Positions 1 through 8,092 of a stretch of DNA of 64,000 bases are shown here, piece after piece. This stretch comes from Nitratireductor soli (GTDB lineage: Bacteria; Pseudomonadota; Alphaproteobacteria; Rhizobiales; Rhizobiaceae). The notes beneath the pieces are model-generated. The model searched no databases, was not told where the DNA came from, and saw only the letters and a list, made by a program, of their open reading frames with translations. Each line of letters opens with the position of its first letter. Position 1 is the first letter of the stretch. The position numbers were made by a program, and so were the translations under genes. The DNA is taken from positions 1 to 64,000 of the forward strand of contig NZ_LFVY01000007.1 in the NCBI RefSeq assembly GCF_001050155.1, given 5' to 3'.

Positions 1-239
1 TCGGGAACATCTCAGGGGAGCAGGTCAGAGCAATTCGCGGCTCGTGCTGGCACTATAGTGTAGTGCTGGCGCGGCGAACCGCTGGTCGCGCAGGCTCACC
101 ACACCTTGACGACCGCGCCCTCAGAAGATTGGCGCTGACACGGCACTCAAAATTGATTCGGCCCGGCTATAGTGGGGAAGTCGCGAACCAGGAGAGGTAT
201 TGGTGTTGATGTCTGCGGAAATTCAACCCGAATGAACAA

Positions 240-1142
240 ATGAATCAGCGACAAATCCAGGCATTTCGCCAAGTCATGCGCCATGGCTCCATCACTGCCG
301 CGGCACAGGCCCTCAACGTTTCACAACCGGCCGTCAGCCGCCTGATCGCCGACCTCGAGCGCAGCCTTGGGTTTCAACTGTTTCTGCGCCGGGGCGGCAA
401 GTCGGAGCCGACGACGGAAGCCCGCGAGTTCATCCAGGAAGTCGAGCGCATGTTCTACGGGCTCGATCGTCTCGGCCAGGCGGCGCGCGAGATCAAGGAT
501 TTGCGGCGCGCAACGCTGCGTGTGGCGACCATGCCGATGGTCAGTTTCGAGATCATTCCCAACGCTCTGAAGGGTTTTCTGGCCGAACGGCAGGGCATCA
601 AGGTCACGCATGACGTTCATACCTCCGCCCGCATCGTCGACATGGTCGCCTCCCATCAGCTCGATCTCGGCGTGGCGCAGACCAGTATCGAACGGCGCGA
701 CATCGAGTTTCTCGCGTCCTACAGAACCTATTGCGTTTGCGTCCTGTCGCCGGACCATCCGCTGAGCAACCGCTCGTCGCTCACGCCGCGCGACCTGCGT
801 GGAGAGCCGCTGGTGGCGCTCGCCCACCACACGCTCACGGCAAATTACGTGACACAGCGCTTTGCCGAAGAGCATGTGAACCCGACGATCGCCATCGAGA
901 GCCAACCCTCTTATTCGGCCTGCGGGCTTGCGGCCAAGGGGGTGGGAATTACGATCGTCGACCCCATGACGCCGCGCGTGTTTCGCGACAGCTTGAGGGC
1001 CATTCCGTTCGAGCCGCGAATCCCGTTCGACTTTCACATCATCAAACCCGCGGACTTGCCCCTGTCGCGAGCAGCGGAAGAATTTCGCGTGCATTTGCTG
1101 AAGACGCTGGCCTCCTTCTCCGAAATCCATTCTTTGACATAA
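240..1142 (+). CDS. LysR-family transcriptional regulator
   Basis: A 300-residue protein of normal LysR length. The N-terminal winged helix-turn-helix lies at about residues 1-60 (MNQRQIQAFRQVMRHGS, then AAAQALNVSQPAVSRLIADL), followed by a LysR substrate-binding domain at about 90-290. It lies 111 bp upstream of, and on the same strand as, a TRAP/dehydrogenase operon, so it is inferred to regulate that operon in response to the imported substrate or a derivative. The ATG at 240 has a weak ribosome site; a three-codon frame (232-243) overlaps it by ATGA. The 239 bases before it hold no gene; the octamer CTATAGTG occurs at 53-60 and 167-174 and could be part of promoter or regulator sites. The family call is secure; the target is inferred. 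Confidence 0.9.
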   Translation: MNQRQIQAFRQVMRHGSITAAAQALNVSQPAVSRLIADLERSLGFQLFLRRGGKSEPTTEAREFIQEVERMFYGLDRLGQAAREIKDLRRATLRVATMPMVSFEIIPNALKGFLAERQGIKVTHDVHTSARIVDMVASHQLDLGVAQTSIERRDIEFLASYRTYCVCVLSPDHPLSNRSSLTPRDLRGEPLVALAHHTLTANYVTQRFAEEHVNPTIAIESQPSYSACGLAAKGVGITIVDPMTPRVFRDSLRAIPFEPRIPFDFHIIKPADLPLSRAAEEFRVHLLKTLASFSEIHSLT

Positions 1143-1253
1143 CATTTTTGCATGACGCCAGACCGTATTTGTATTTGATTTTATGTTCTCCAGCCTGAAC
1201 CATTGATGCCGAGTGGAACCGGCATAACCCGAGAACAATCTGGGAGTTCAAAC

Positions 1254-2240
1254 GTGAAAATCAGCAAGCTTTTCCTCGCCGCCGTCGCTGGGTTCGGCAT
1301 TGGCGGATCCGCCCATGCCGCCGACTTCAATCTGCGCATCCACACGCTGGTCAAGTCGCCGCATCCCTACAACGACATGGCAGCCGCCCTGAAGGAGGAC
1401 ATCGAGGCCAAGAGCGGCGGCCGCATCGCGATCCGCATCTTCGATTCGGGCCAACTCGGCCAGGACCCGGCCGTCATCAGCGAAATCGGCCTCGGCACGA
1501 TCGACATGATGATCAGCACGACCAGCAATGCCGTGCAGCAGGTGCCGGAATATGCGATCTTCACCATGCCCTATCTTTTCAGCAGCATGGATGACGCACT
1601 GGCGAAAGTGGGTTCCGGCACGCCGATCGAGGCGCATTTCGAGAAGGTCTACGAGGAACGCGGTCTGAGCATGAAGCTTCTGGCGCTGGGCGCTTCGGGA
1701 ACCCGCAACCTTTCGACGGCCGCCTCCGCCGTCAACGGCCCGGATGATCTCCAGGGCCTGAAGATGCGCACCCCGCCATCGCCGATGGATTCCAAGACAT
1801 GGGCAGCCTTCGGCATGCTGCCGGTCACGGTTGCCTGGGGCGAACTCTACGCGGCCATGCAGACTGGCGTCGCGCAGGCCCTGGAAAGCTCGCTTCCCGG
1901 CTATGCGGGCTCGAAGCTCTACGAGGTTGCGCCCAATCTGGCGCTGACGGCGCACACCATCCAGATCAACCATACCTCGATCTCGAACCGCACCTGGAAC
2001 AAGCTGCCGGAAGACCTGCAGAAGATCGTCCGGCAGGCTGCCATCGAGGCGAACAAGCGCGGTGTCGAAAAGGCCAAGCAGTATGACGACGAACTCGTCG
2101 AGCAGCTGCAGTCCGAGCATGGCGTGAAGGTCTCCCGTCCGGACACGGCCGCCTTCATCGAGGTCCTGTCGCCGATCCAGACGGAACTGGCCAGAGAACT
2201 CGATCTTGAAGCTGAATACGCTCTCGTGAAGACGAAGTAG
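1254..2240 (+). CDS. TRAP transporter substrate-binding protein, DctP family
   Basis: Periplasmic solute-binding subunit of a tripartite ATP-independent transporter. The GTG at 1254 is chosen because GGGAG at 1242-1246 gives normal spacing and translation then starts with a Sec signal peptide (VKISKLFLAAVAGF..., cleavage probably after AHA near residue 22). An in-frame start at 1203 would put 17 non-signal residues in front. The mature part has DctP hallmarks: substrate-binding Arg in GLKMRTPPSPM and the region VAWGELYAAMQTGVAQALE. 328 residues is typical. DctQ and DctM follow. DctP proteins usually bind organic acids, but the ligand cannot be read here. Confidence 0.9.
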   Translation: MKISKLFLAAVAGFGIGGSAHAADFNLRIHTLVKSPHPYNDMAAALKEDIEAKSGGRIAIRIFDSGQLGQDPAVISEIGLGTIDMMISTTSNAVQQVPEYAIFTMPYLFSSMDDALAKVGSGTPIEAHFEKVYEERGLSMKLLALGASGTRNLSTAASAVNGPDDLQGLKMRTPPSPMDSKTWAAFGMLPVTVAWGELYAAMQTGVAQALESSLPGYAGSKLYEVAPNLALTAHTIQINHTSISNRTWNKLPEDLQKIVRQAAIEANKRGVEKAKQYDDELVEQLQSEHGVKVSRPDTAAFIEVLSPIQTELARELDLEAEYALVKTK

Positions 2241-2248
2241 CAGCGACC

Positions 2249-2275
2249 GGCCGGTGACGGATCGCGCCGCCGGCC
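2249..2275 (+). promoter_or_regulatory. dctP-dctQ intergenic hairpin
   Basis: GGCCGG (2249-2254) and CCGGCC (2270-2275) pair across a 15-base loop and are followed by TTT. It lies just after the dctP stop. A weak attenuator or mRNA-stabilising hairpin that raises binding protein over membrane subunits is an inference; the GC-rich background makes chance possible. Confidence 0.35.
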
Positions 2276-2297
2276 TTTCGCTTCGGAAAGCGATTTC

Positions 2298-2768
2298 ATG
2301 CTGACCCGCATTTCAAACGCCATCGTCAAAGTCACAGAATTCGGGCTTTGGCTCGGCTTCCTTGCCATGGTCGTTACAGTCGGCCTTCAGGTGGGTGCGC
2401 GCAATGTCCTCAAACTGCCGCTGATCTGGACGCTCGATCTGGCGCAGTTACTGTTTTCCTGGCTGATCTTCATCGGTGCGGCGGTGGCCTTTCGCCGCGG
2501 CGCCCATTACGTGGTCGATCTGTGGCCGGAAAACTGGCGGCGATTCCGCTTCGTCCTGGAAATCGTTGGCGTTCTCGCTGCCGCCATCGTGATCTACGTG
2601 CTGGTGGTGCACGGGTGGACGCTGGTCGAAATCCGCAGCACGAGCAACGTATCGACGCTCGGCATCGCCCATTCCTGGATGTTCCTGCCCATGCCCATCG
2701 GCGGAGGCCTGATGCTGATCTTTCTCATCGAGGCCGTGCAGAACATGTTCCGCAAGGGATCGCAATGA
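2298..2768 (+). CDS. TRAP transporter small membrane subunit, DctQ family
   Basis: 156 residues with four hydrophobic segments, the DctQ architecture. The conserved motif is seen in the second helix region (RNVLKLPLIWTLDLAQLLFSW). DctQ bridges the binding protein and the DctM channel. Its stop overlaps the dctM start by four bases (ATGA at 2765-2768), so the two membrane subunits are translationally coupled, as is usual. Confidence 0.88.
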   Translation: MLTRISNAIVKVTEFGLWLGFLAMVVTVGLQVGARNVLKLPLIWTLDLAQLLFSWLIFIGAAVAFRRGAHYVVDLWPENWRRFRFVLEIVGVLAAAIVIYVLVVHGWTLVEIRSTSNVSTLGIAHSWMFLPMPIGGGLMLIFLIEAVQNMFRKGSQ

Positions 2769-4054
2769 ACCCGCTTGTGCTTCTCATCCTGTCCTTCTTC
2801 GTGCTCATTGCGCTGCGGGTGAACATCGGCTTCTCGCTGATCGTCTCCTCGGTCTTGGTGATGTACGTCGAGGACCTGCCGCTGACGTCGGTGGTCAACC
2901 AGATGTATTCCGGCATCGACAGCTTCACCCTGCTTGCCGTGCCGTTCTTCATGTTGCTTGGCCGCATCCTGAACGCGGGGTCGATCACCGAGCGCCTGCT
3001 CAAGGTGGCCGACGCGACGGTCGGCCATGTGCGGGGTGGCCTCGGCCACGTCAACGTGTTCGTGTCGATGATCTTCGCCAGCCTTTCGGGTTCGGCGGCG
3101 GCCGATACGGCGAGCGTCGGGTCGATCCTGATCCCGGCGATGAAAAAGGCCGGCTACGACCCGGCCTTTGCCGTAGCGCTCACGGCGGCATCCTCGACGC
3201 TGGGCGTCATCATCCCGCCCTCGATCATCCTGATCGTCTACGGCGCCTTCGGCAACGTTTCCATCGGCGCGCTGTTCCTCGGGGGCATCGTGCCGGGCGC
3301 GCTGATCGGCCTGTTCATGATGCTCTACACCTATGTGCTGGCGATCCGGCACGGCTATCCCGCCAATCCGTTTCCCGGCGTGCGGGTGGTGAGCAAGGTG
3401 CTGGTGCGCGGCATCGCGCCGCTTCTCATTCCGGTGCTGGTGCTGGGCGGCATTGTCGGCGGCTTCTTCACACCGACGGAAGGCTCCATCGTGGCCGTCG
3501 CCTGGGCGCTCTTCCTGACGCTCGTCGTCTATCGCGACATCCCGCTGCGGGCGATGCCGAAGCTCTTGACGGATGCGGTCATCGATTTCGCCGTGCCGCT
3601 CTTCACTGTCGCGGGCGCGGGCATTTTCGGCTGGCTGATCGCCTATCTCGGGGCGGCGGAGATCGTCGTCAACTTCATCACGGGCCTGACCTCCGACCGC
3701 TACGGCATCATGCTGCTCCTGATCGGCTTCCTGCTTCTGGTCGGCACGGTGCTCAACCCGATCTCGGCGACGCTCATCTTTCTGCCGATCATCCAGGCGC
3801 TGGGCAACCAGGCGGGTTTCGACCCGGTGCATCTCGGTGTCCTGAGCACGATCGTCCTGTCGGTCGGCCTGATCACGCCGCCCTACGGCATCTGCCTGCT
3901 CATCGCCTCGCAGATCGGCGAGGTCAGGCTCGGCCGCGCCATGATGGCCGTGCTGCCGATCTGCGGACTGACGGTGCTCGTCGCCTGCCTCTCGCTCTGG
4001 TTTCCATCGATCGTGCTCGGGCTGCCGAAGTGGCTCTCGCCGCAATTCTTCTAA
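2765..4054 (+). CDS. TRAP transporter large permease subunit, DctM family
   Basis: The 429-residue protein begins MNPLVLLILSFFVLIAL at the ATG that overlaps the dctQ stop; the reading frame is open further upstream but that part is out of family and inside dctQ. It is highly hydrophobic (about 12 membrane segments), with DctM motifs SGSAAADTASVGSILIPAM and TLGVIIPPSIILIVYG. It forms the Na+-driven channel that moves solute delivered by the 1254-2240 binding protein. It is followed after 33 bases by a DapA-like gene, so transport and catabolism are co-transcribed. Confidence 0.9.
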   Translation: MNPLVLLILSFFVLIALRVNIGFSLIVSSVLVMYVEDLPLTSVVNQMYSGIDSFTLLAVPFFMLLGRILNAGSITERLLKVADATVGHVRGGLGHVNVFVSMIFASLSGSAAADTASVGSILIPAMKKAGYDPAFAVALTAASSTLGVIIPPSIILIVYGAFGNVSIGALFLGGIVPGALIGLFMMLYTYVLAIRHGYPANPFPGVRVVSKVLVRGIAPLLIPVLVLGGIVGGFFTPTEGSIVAVAWALFLTLVVYRDIPLRAMPKLLTDAVIDFAVPLFTVAGAGIFGWLIAYLGAAEIVVNFITGLTSDRYGIMLLLIGFLLLVGTVLNPISATLIFLPIIQALGNQAGFDPVHLGVLSTIVLSVGLITPPYGICLLIASQIGEVRLGRAMMAVLPICGLTVLVACLSLWFPSIVLGLPKWLSPQFF

Positions 4055-4087
4055 GCAGCCGCACTTCTTCAAGCAAAGGACAAGACC

Positions 4088-5029
4088 ATGTCGCACATCA
4101 AACCAAAGGGTTCCTTCGTCGCTCTCGTGACGCCGATGAACAATGATGGGTCCATCGACTTCGAGGGCTTTCGCACGCTCCTGAACTGGCACGCGGAAAA
4201 CGGCACCGAGGCGGTTCTGATCATGGGCTCGACCGGCGAGGTGTCCATGCTTTCGCCGGAGGAGCGCCGCGCGATCATTTCGAAGACAGCGAAGATGAAG
4301 CCCGGCAACATGCTCATGTATTACGGCTGCACGGGCAACAACACCGAGACGACCATCGACTATGTGCGTTACGCCAAGGCCGAGGGTGCCGACGGCGCCA
4401 TCATCGCCGCGCCTGCCTATATCTGTGCGGACAATGAAGCGATCACCGATTACGCTTTCGAAGTCTGCGACGCGGAAGACTTCCCGATCGGCTTCTACAA
4501 CAACCCGCCGCGTGTGAAGACCGACCTCCACTGGACGGATATCCTGAAGCTTGCCAAGCATCCCAACATGGTGGTGCTGAAGGAATCGACCACACGCGTC
4601 GGTCAGGTGGCGCAGGTCTGCGCCGCCAAGCCGGACATGTCCATCATGTGCTGCTGCTCGCCCAATCTGGGCCTCGTGGTTCCAACCATGGCGCTCGGCG
4701 GCCACGGCACGGCCAACATGACCGGCAACATCGTTCCGCGTGAAATGGCGGTCATCTCCAAGCCGTGGGAAAACGGCGACGACGCCTTCGCCTGCCGCGA
4801 GGCATGGCTTACCAATCTGCCGATGCTGCATTTCGCCTATTCGGCCATCAACCCGGTCACCATCAAGACGCTGATGCGCCTGATCGGCCTGCCCTCCGGC
4901 CCGCTGCGCAAGCCACTGAAGCCGATCTCGGGCGGCGCGCTTCAGGCCGGCATCGATGCCGTGCGCGCCCTCGGCCTGGAAGAACGCTATGGCTTCAGGC
5001 TTGCGCCTGCGGCGCTTGCCGCAGAGTAA
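4088..5029 (+). CDS. Dihydrodipicolinate synthase (DapA) family lyase
   Basis: A 313-residue TIM-barrel protein of the DHDPS/N-acetylneuraminate lyase family, which forms a Schiff base between a lysine and a 2-oxo acid. Visible family elements are the GSTGE loop (residues 47-51), the Tyr in GFYNNPPR (Tyr137) and the Schiff-base Lys in VVLKEST (Lys165). Since it sits between TRAP subunits and redox enzymes rather than in a lysine operon, a catabolic aldolase or deaminase role (as in hydroxyproline or sugar-acid breakdown) is more likely than lysine biosynthesis. The substrate is unknown. Confidence 0.85.
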   Translation: MSHIKPKGSFVALVTPMNNDGSIDFEGFRTLLNWHAENGTEAVLIMGSTGEVSMLSPEERRAIISKTAKMKPGNMLMYYGCTGNNTETTIDYVRYAKAEGADGAIIAAPAYICADNEAITDYAFEVCDAEDFPIGFYNNPPRVKTDLHWTDILKLAKHPNMVVLKESTTRVGQVAQVCAAKPDMSIMCCCSPNLGLVVPTMALGGHGTANMTGNIVPREMAVISKPWENGDDAFACREAWLTNLPMLHFAYSAINPVTIKTLMRLIGLPSGPLRKPLKPISGGALQAGIDAVRALGLEERYGFRLAPAALAAE

Positions 5030-7297
5030 ATGGAGTTGGGCGTCGTGCGGCGGACCAGTCTCGGCCATTGGGGCGCTTTCGAAGCGACCGTGGAGAATGG
5101 CCGCTTCGCCGCCGCACGGCCATGGTCCGACGGGGGCGCCGATCCACAGATGATCGGCGCGTGGCCGGACCTCGTCTATTCCGAACACCGCATCGACCGA
5201 CCACACGTCCGTGAGGGTTTTCTCCAAAGCCGCGAGCGGGCGGGCGGCGAGGGCAGGGGCCGCGAGGCGATGGTCCCCGTCGACTGGGATACGGCGCTGG
5301 CCCTGGTTGCCGAACAGTTGCAGCGTGTGCACGCCGAGCACGGCGCGGCCTCGGTCTTCGGCGGTTCCTACGGATGGTCGAGCGCCGGGCGTTTCCATCA
5401 CGCGCGCACGCAGGTCAGGCGTTTCCTGGCGGCGGCGGGCGGCTTCACCGATCAGGTCGGCAATTACAGCTGGGGGGCGGCAAACGTCATCCTGCCGCAT
5501 ATCCTCGGTGATGCCGACGCCGTGTCGAGCGCGGCCACGAGTTGGCAAACCATCGCCGGCGAAAGCGATGTCGTGGTTGCCTTCGGCGGCCTCAATCCGA
5601 AGAACTGGCGGGTGACCTCGGGCGGGGCAGGCAACCATCACATGCCGCGCTACGTTGCCGAGGCCTGCCGCCGCGGCGTGAAGTTCGTCGTCGTGTCGCC
5701 GTTTGCCGATGACTGCCCCGAGGGGGTGGATGCGAGCTGGATCGCGCCGCGGCCGAACACCGACACAGCCATCATGCTGGCGTTTGCACATCAGGCGCTT
5801 GTCGAGGGGCGCGCCGATATCCCGTTCCTCGAGAGATACACCAGGGGTCATGACGCCTTTCTCGAATATCTGCGCGGGACGGCGGACGGCACGCCGAAGA
5901 CGCTTGCCTGGGCCGCGGGCATCTCAGACGTTCCCGAGGGCGAATTGCTGGCGCTGTGGCAGACGATCCGCCGCGGTCGGGTGATGCTCACCGCGTCCTG
6001 GTCCCTCCAGCGGGCAGATCACGGGGAGCAGCCCTATTGGGCGCTCATCGCGCTGGCCGCGATGCTCGGGCAGATCGGCTTGCCCGGTGGTGGTTTCTGC
6101 TTTGGCTATGGTTCGTTGAACGGCGTCGGCGCTTCCGCGCGGCGCGGCTACGTGCCGGCGATGGAGAGCCTGCCCAACCCCGCCGGCCGAGCCGTTCCCG
6201 TTGCCTCCTTCATCGAGGCCATTCTCAATCCCGGCGGGGAAATCCCGTTCAATGGCCGGACCGTCGTCTTTCCGGACGTACGGCTCGTTTACTGGGCCGG
6301 CGGCAATCCGTTCCACCACACGCAGGATCTCTTCAAGCTCGAAGCCGCATGGCGCAAGCCGGAGGCCGTCATCGTGCACGAGCCGTGGTGGACGCCGGCT
6401 GCACGCCGCGCCGATATCGTCTTGCCTGCCACCACCAGCGCCGAACGCAACGACCTTGGCGGCTCGTCGCGCGATCCCTTCGTCTTCGCCATGCCGAAAC
6501 TGATCGAGCCCGTTGGAGAGGCGCGCGACGATTTCGTGATCTTCCGTGACCTTGCCGACCGGCTCGGCTGCCGCGCGGTCTTTGACGAGGGCCTCGGGGA
6601 GAAGCAATGGCTGCATCGGCTGTGGGCAAAGACAAGGGCGCGCGGCGCGAAAGAGGGTCTCGATGTCCCGCCGTTCGAAACCTTTTGGGAGGCCGGAATT
6701 TGGGCGGTACCCGAGCCTGAGACACCGGAAGTGCTGCTTGAAGCCTATCGGCGCGACCCGGAAGCCCATCCCTTGAAGACCCCATCCGGGCGGATCGAGC
6801 TCTTCTCGGCGACCATCGCCGGGTTCGCCTATGCGGACAGTCCGCCGCATGCGGCCTGGCGCGAACCGCGCGAATGGCTTGGAGGGGCGCGAGAAGGGGA
6901 ACTGCATCTGGTGACCAACCAGCCGGCGAAGCGGCTGCACAGCCAGCTCTATCAGGCAGAGCGCCGAAACGCTCCCGAAACGGTGCAGATCAATCGGCGT
7001 GACGCGGCCGTGCGTGGCATCGGCGAGGGCGATCTGGTGCGCCTGTGGAATGAGCGGGGGGCCTGCCTGGCCGTCGCTCGCGTCGGCGAGCGCGTCCGCC
7101 CGGGCGTCCTGGTCATGCCGACGGGCGCCTGGTACGAGCCGGACACGCGGCAGGATCGGCTCGAGGTCAACGGCAATCCCAACGTGCTGACGGCGGACCG
7201 CAGAACCTCGGCGCTCGGTCAGGCCTGCGCCGCGCTCAGCGCATTGGTGAGGATCGAACCCTACCGGCGAGACGAAATCAAACGGGAGATGGACTGA
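5030..7297 (+). CDS. Molybdopterin oxidoreductase of the BisC/TorA/DMSO-reductase type
   Basis: A 755-residue bis-MGD molybdoenzyme. Its ATG directly follows the DapA-like stop codon (TAAATG). There is no twin-arginine signal and no N-terminal Cys cluster for a 4Fe-4S centre, so it should be cytoplasmic like biotin sulfoxide reductase BisC. The GNYSWGAA motif (Ser at residue 147) matches the place of the serine Mo ligand of the DMSO/TMAO reductase group; cofactor-binding regions such as YWAGGNPFHH and a C-terminal molydopterin-binding domain (HLVTNQPAKRLHSQL) are present. Known relatives reduce S- or N-oxides. What it reduces or hydroxylates in this operon is not evident. Confidence 0.87.
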   Translation: MELGVVRRTSLGHWGAFEATVENGRFAAARPWSDGGADPQMIGAWPDLVYSEHRIDRPHVREGFLQSRERAGGEGRGREAMVPVDWDTALALVAEQLQRVHAEHGAASVFGGSYGWSSAGRFHHARTQVRRFLAAAGGFTDQVGNYSWGAANVILPHILGDADAVSSAATSWQTIAGESDVVVAFGGLNPKNWRVTSGGAGNHHMPRYVAEACRRGVKFVVVSPFADDCPEGVDASWIAPRPNTDTAIMLAFAHQALVEGRADIPFLERYTRGHDAFLEYLRGTADGTPKTLAWAAGISDVPEGELLALWQTIRRGRVMLTASWSLQRADHGEQPYWALIALAAMLGQIGLPGGGFCFGYGSLNGVGASARRGYVPAMESLPNPAGRAVPVASFIEAILNPGGEIPFNGRTVVFPDVRLVYWAGGNPFHHTQDLFKLEAAWRKPEAVIVHEPWWTPAARRADIVLPATTSAERNDLGGSSRDPFVFAMPKLIEPVGEARDDFVIFRDLADRLGCRAVFDEGLGEKQWLHRLWAKTRARGAKEGLDVPPFETFWEAGIWAVPEPETPEVLLEAYRRDPEAHPLKTPSGRIELFSATIAGFAYADSPPHAAWREPREWLGGAREGELHLVTNQPAKRLHSQLYQAERRNAPETVQINRRDAAVRGIGEGDLVRLWNERGACLAVARVGERVRPGVLVMPTGAWYEPDTRQDRLEVNGNPNVLTADRRTSALGQACAALSALVRIEPYRRDEIKREMD

Positions 7298-8077
7298 ATG
7301 GATCTGGGTATTCGCGGCCGCAAGGCGCTGTTGACCGGCGCCAGCAAGGGCATGGGCAAGGCTTGCGCCATGGCCCTGGCGCAGGAGGGCGTTGCGATCA
7401 CCATCGTTGCGCGCACCGAGGCCACGCTGCTTGCGACGGCTGAGGAAATCCGCGCCCGCACGGGCGGCGACGTGACATCCGTCGTGGCCGACATCACCAG
7501 CCCCGAAGGGCGGAGCGCAGCACTTGCGGCCTGCCCGGAGCCCGATATCCTCCTCAACAATGCTGGCGGCTGCCCTCCTGGTGATTTCCGTGACTGGGAT
7601 CGGGATGACTGGATCGCCGCGATCGACCTGATGATGCTGCCCCCCATAGAGATGATGAAGGCGACGGTCGACGGCATGATGGAACGCGGCTTCGGGCGCA
7701 TCGTCAGCATCGTGTCGCGCAGCGTGAAGATCGCCCAGCCGGAGCTCGGTCTGTCGAACGGTGCCCGTTCCGGCCTCGTCGGTTTCACGGCAGGGCTCTC
7801 CCGCCAGACGGTCGGCAGGAACGTGACGATCAACAATCTCCTGCCCGGCATCTTCGACAGCGAAGCGCAGCGTGAGCACATCCGCGACATGCTGGGTGGC
7901 ACAGGCAAGAGCTTCGATGATGTGTGGCGGGAGCGCGCACGCGGCAACCCTGCTGGCCGTTATGGACGCACGGAGGAAATAGGGGCTTACTTTGCTTTCC
8001 TGTGCAGCGCGCATGCGGGCTTCATCACCGGCCAGAATCTGCTGATCGACGGCGGTGGCTATCCCGGCACATACTAG
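7298..8077 (+). CDS. SDR-family oxidoreductase lacking the YxxxK motif
   Basis: 259 residues with a Rossmann N-terminus (TGASKGMG, residues 13-20) and NNAG at 87-90, so the fold and cofactor binding are of the short-chain dehydrogenase family. Where the catalytic YxxxK should be, the sequence has Ser153-Asn-Gly-Ala-Arg157 (GLSNGARSGLVGF). This matches an atypical beta-ketoacyl-reductase-like SDR group known to lack the normal catalytic tetrad. It starts immediately after the molybdoenzyme stop. A second SDR with the same substitution lies at 53336-54124. Whether it is a redox enzyme at all is uncertain. Confidence 0.82.
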   Translation: MDLGIRGRKALLTGASKGMGKACAMALAQEGVAITIVARTEATLLATAEEIRARTGGDVTSVVADITSPEGRSAALAACPEPDILLNNAGGCPPGDFRDWDRDDWIAAIDLMMLPPIEMMKATVDGMMERGFGRIVSIVSRSVKIAQPELGLSNGARSGLVGFTAGLSRQTVGRNVTINNLLPGIFDSEAQREHIRDMLGGTGKSFDDVWRERARGNPAGRYGRTEEIGAYFAFLCSAHAGFITGQNLLIDGGGYPGTY

Positions 8078-8088
8078 GGTCAGGACCT
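8074..8088 (+). repeat. 15-bp sequence repeated inverted at 10349-10363 (copy A)
   Basis: CTAGGGTCAGGACCT covers the SDR stop codon and the SDR/DadA junction. The exact reverse complement lies 2.3 kb away at the broken end of an MFS gene. It resembles a transposable-element end or rearrangement point, but no transposase is seen between the copies. Confidence 0.45.
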
Positions 8089-8092
8089 GTCA

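Noticed and set aside
232-243. Three-codon upstream frame (ATG AAC AAA TGA) overlapping the LysR start
   Set aside because: Too short to judge; no ribosome site and no conservation data to support translational coupling.
4088-5029. Biosynthetic dihydrodipicolinate synthase (dapA)
   Set aside because: Family motifs fit but the gene is inside a TRAP/redox catabolic operon without other lysine genes.
2594-5851. A 1085-codon open frame on the minus strand
   Set aside because: It runs opposite to the TRAP, DapA-like and molybdoenzyme genes; composition is Arg/His/Asp-rich and low in hydrophobic patterns, as expected of the reverse complement of high-GC genes.
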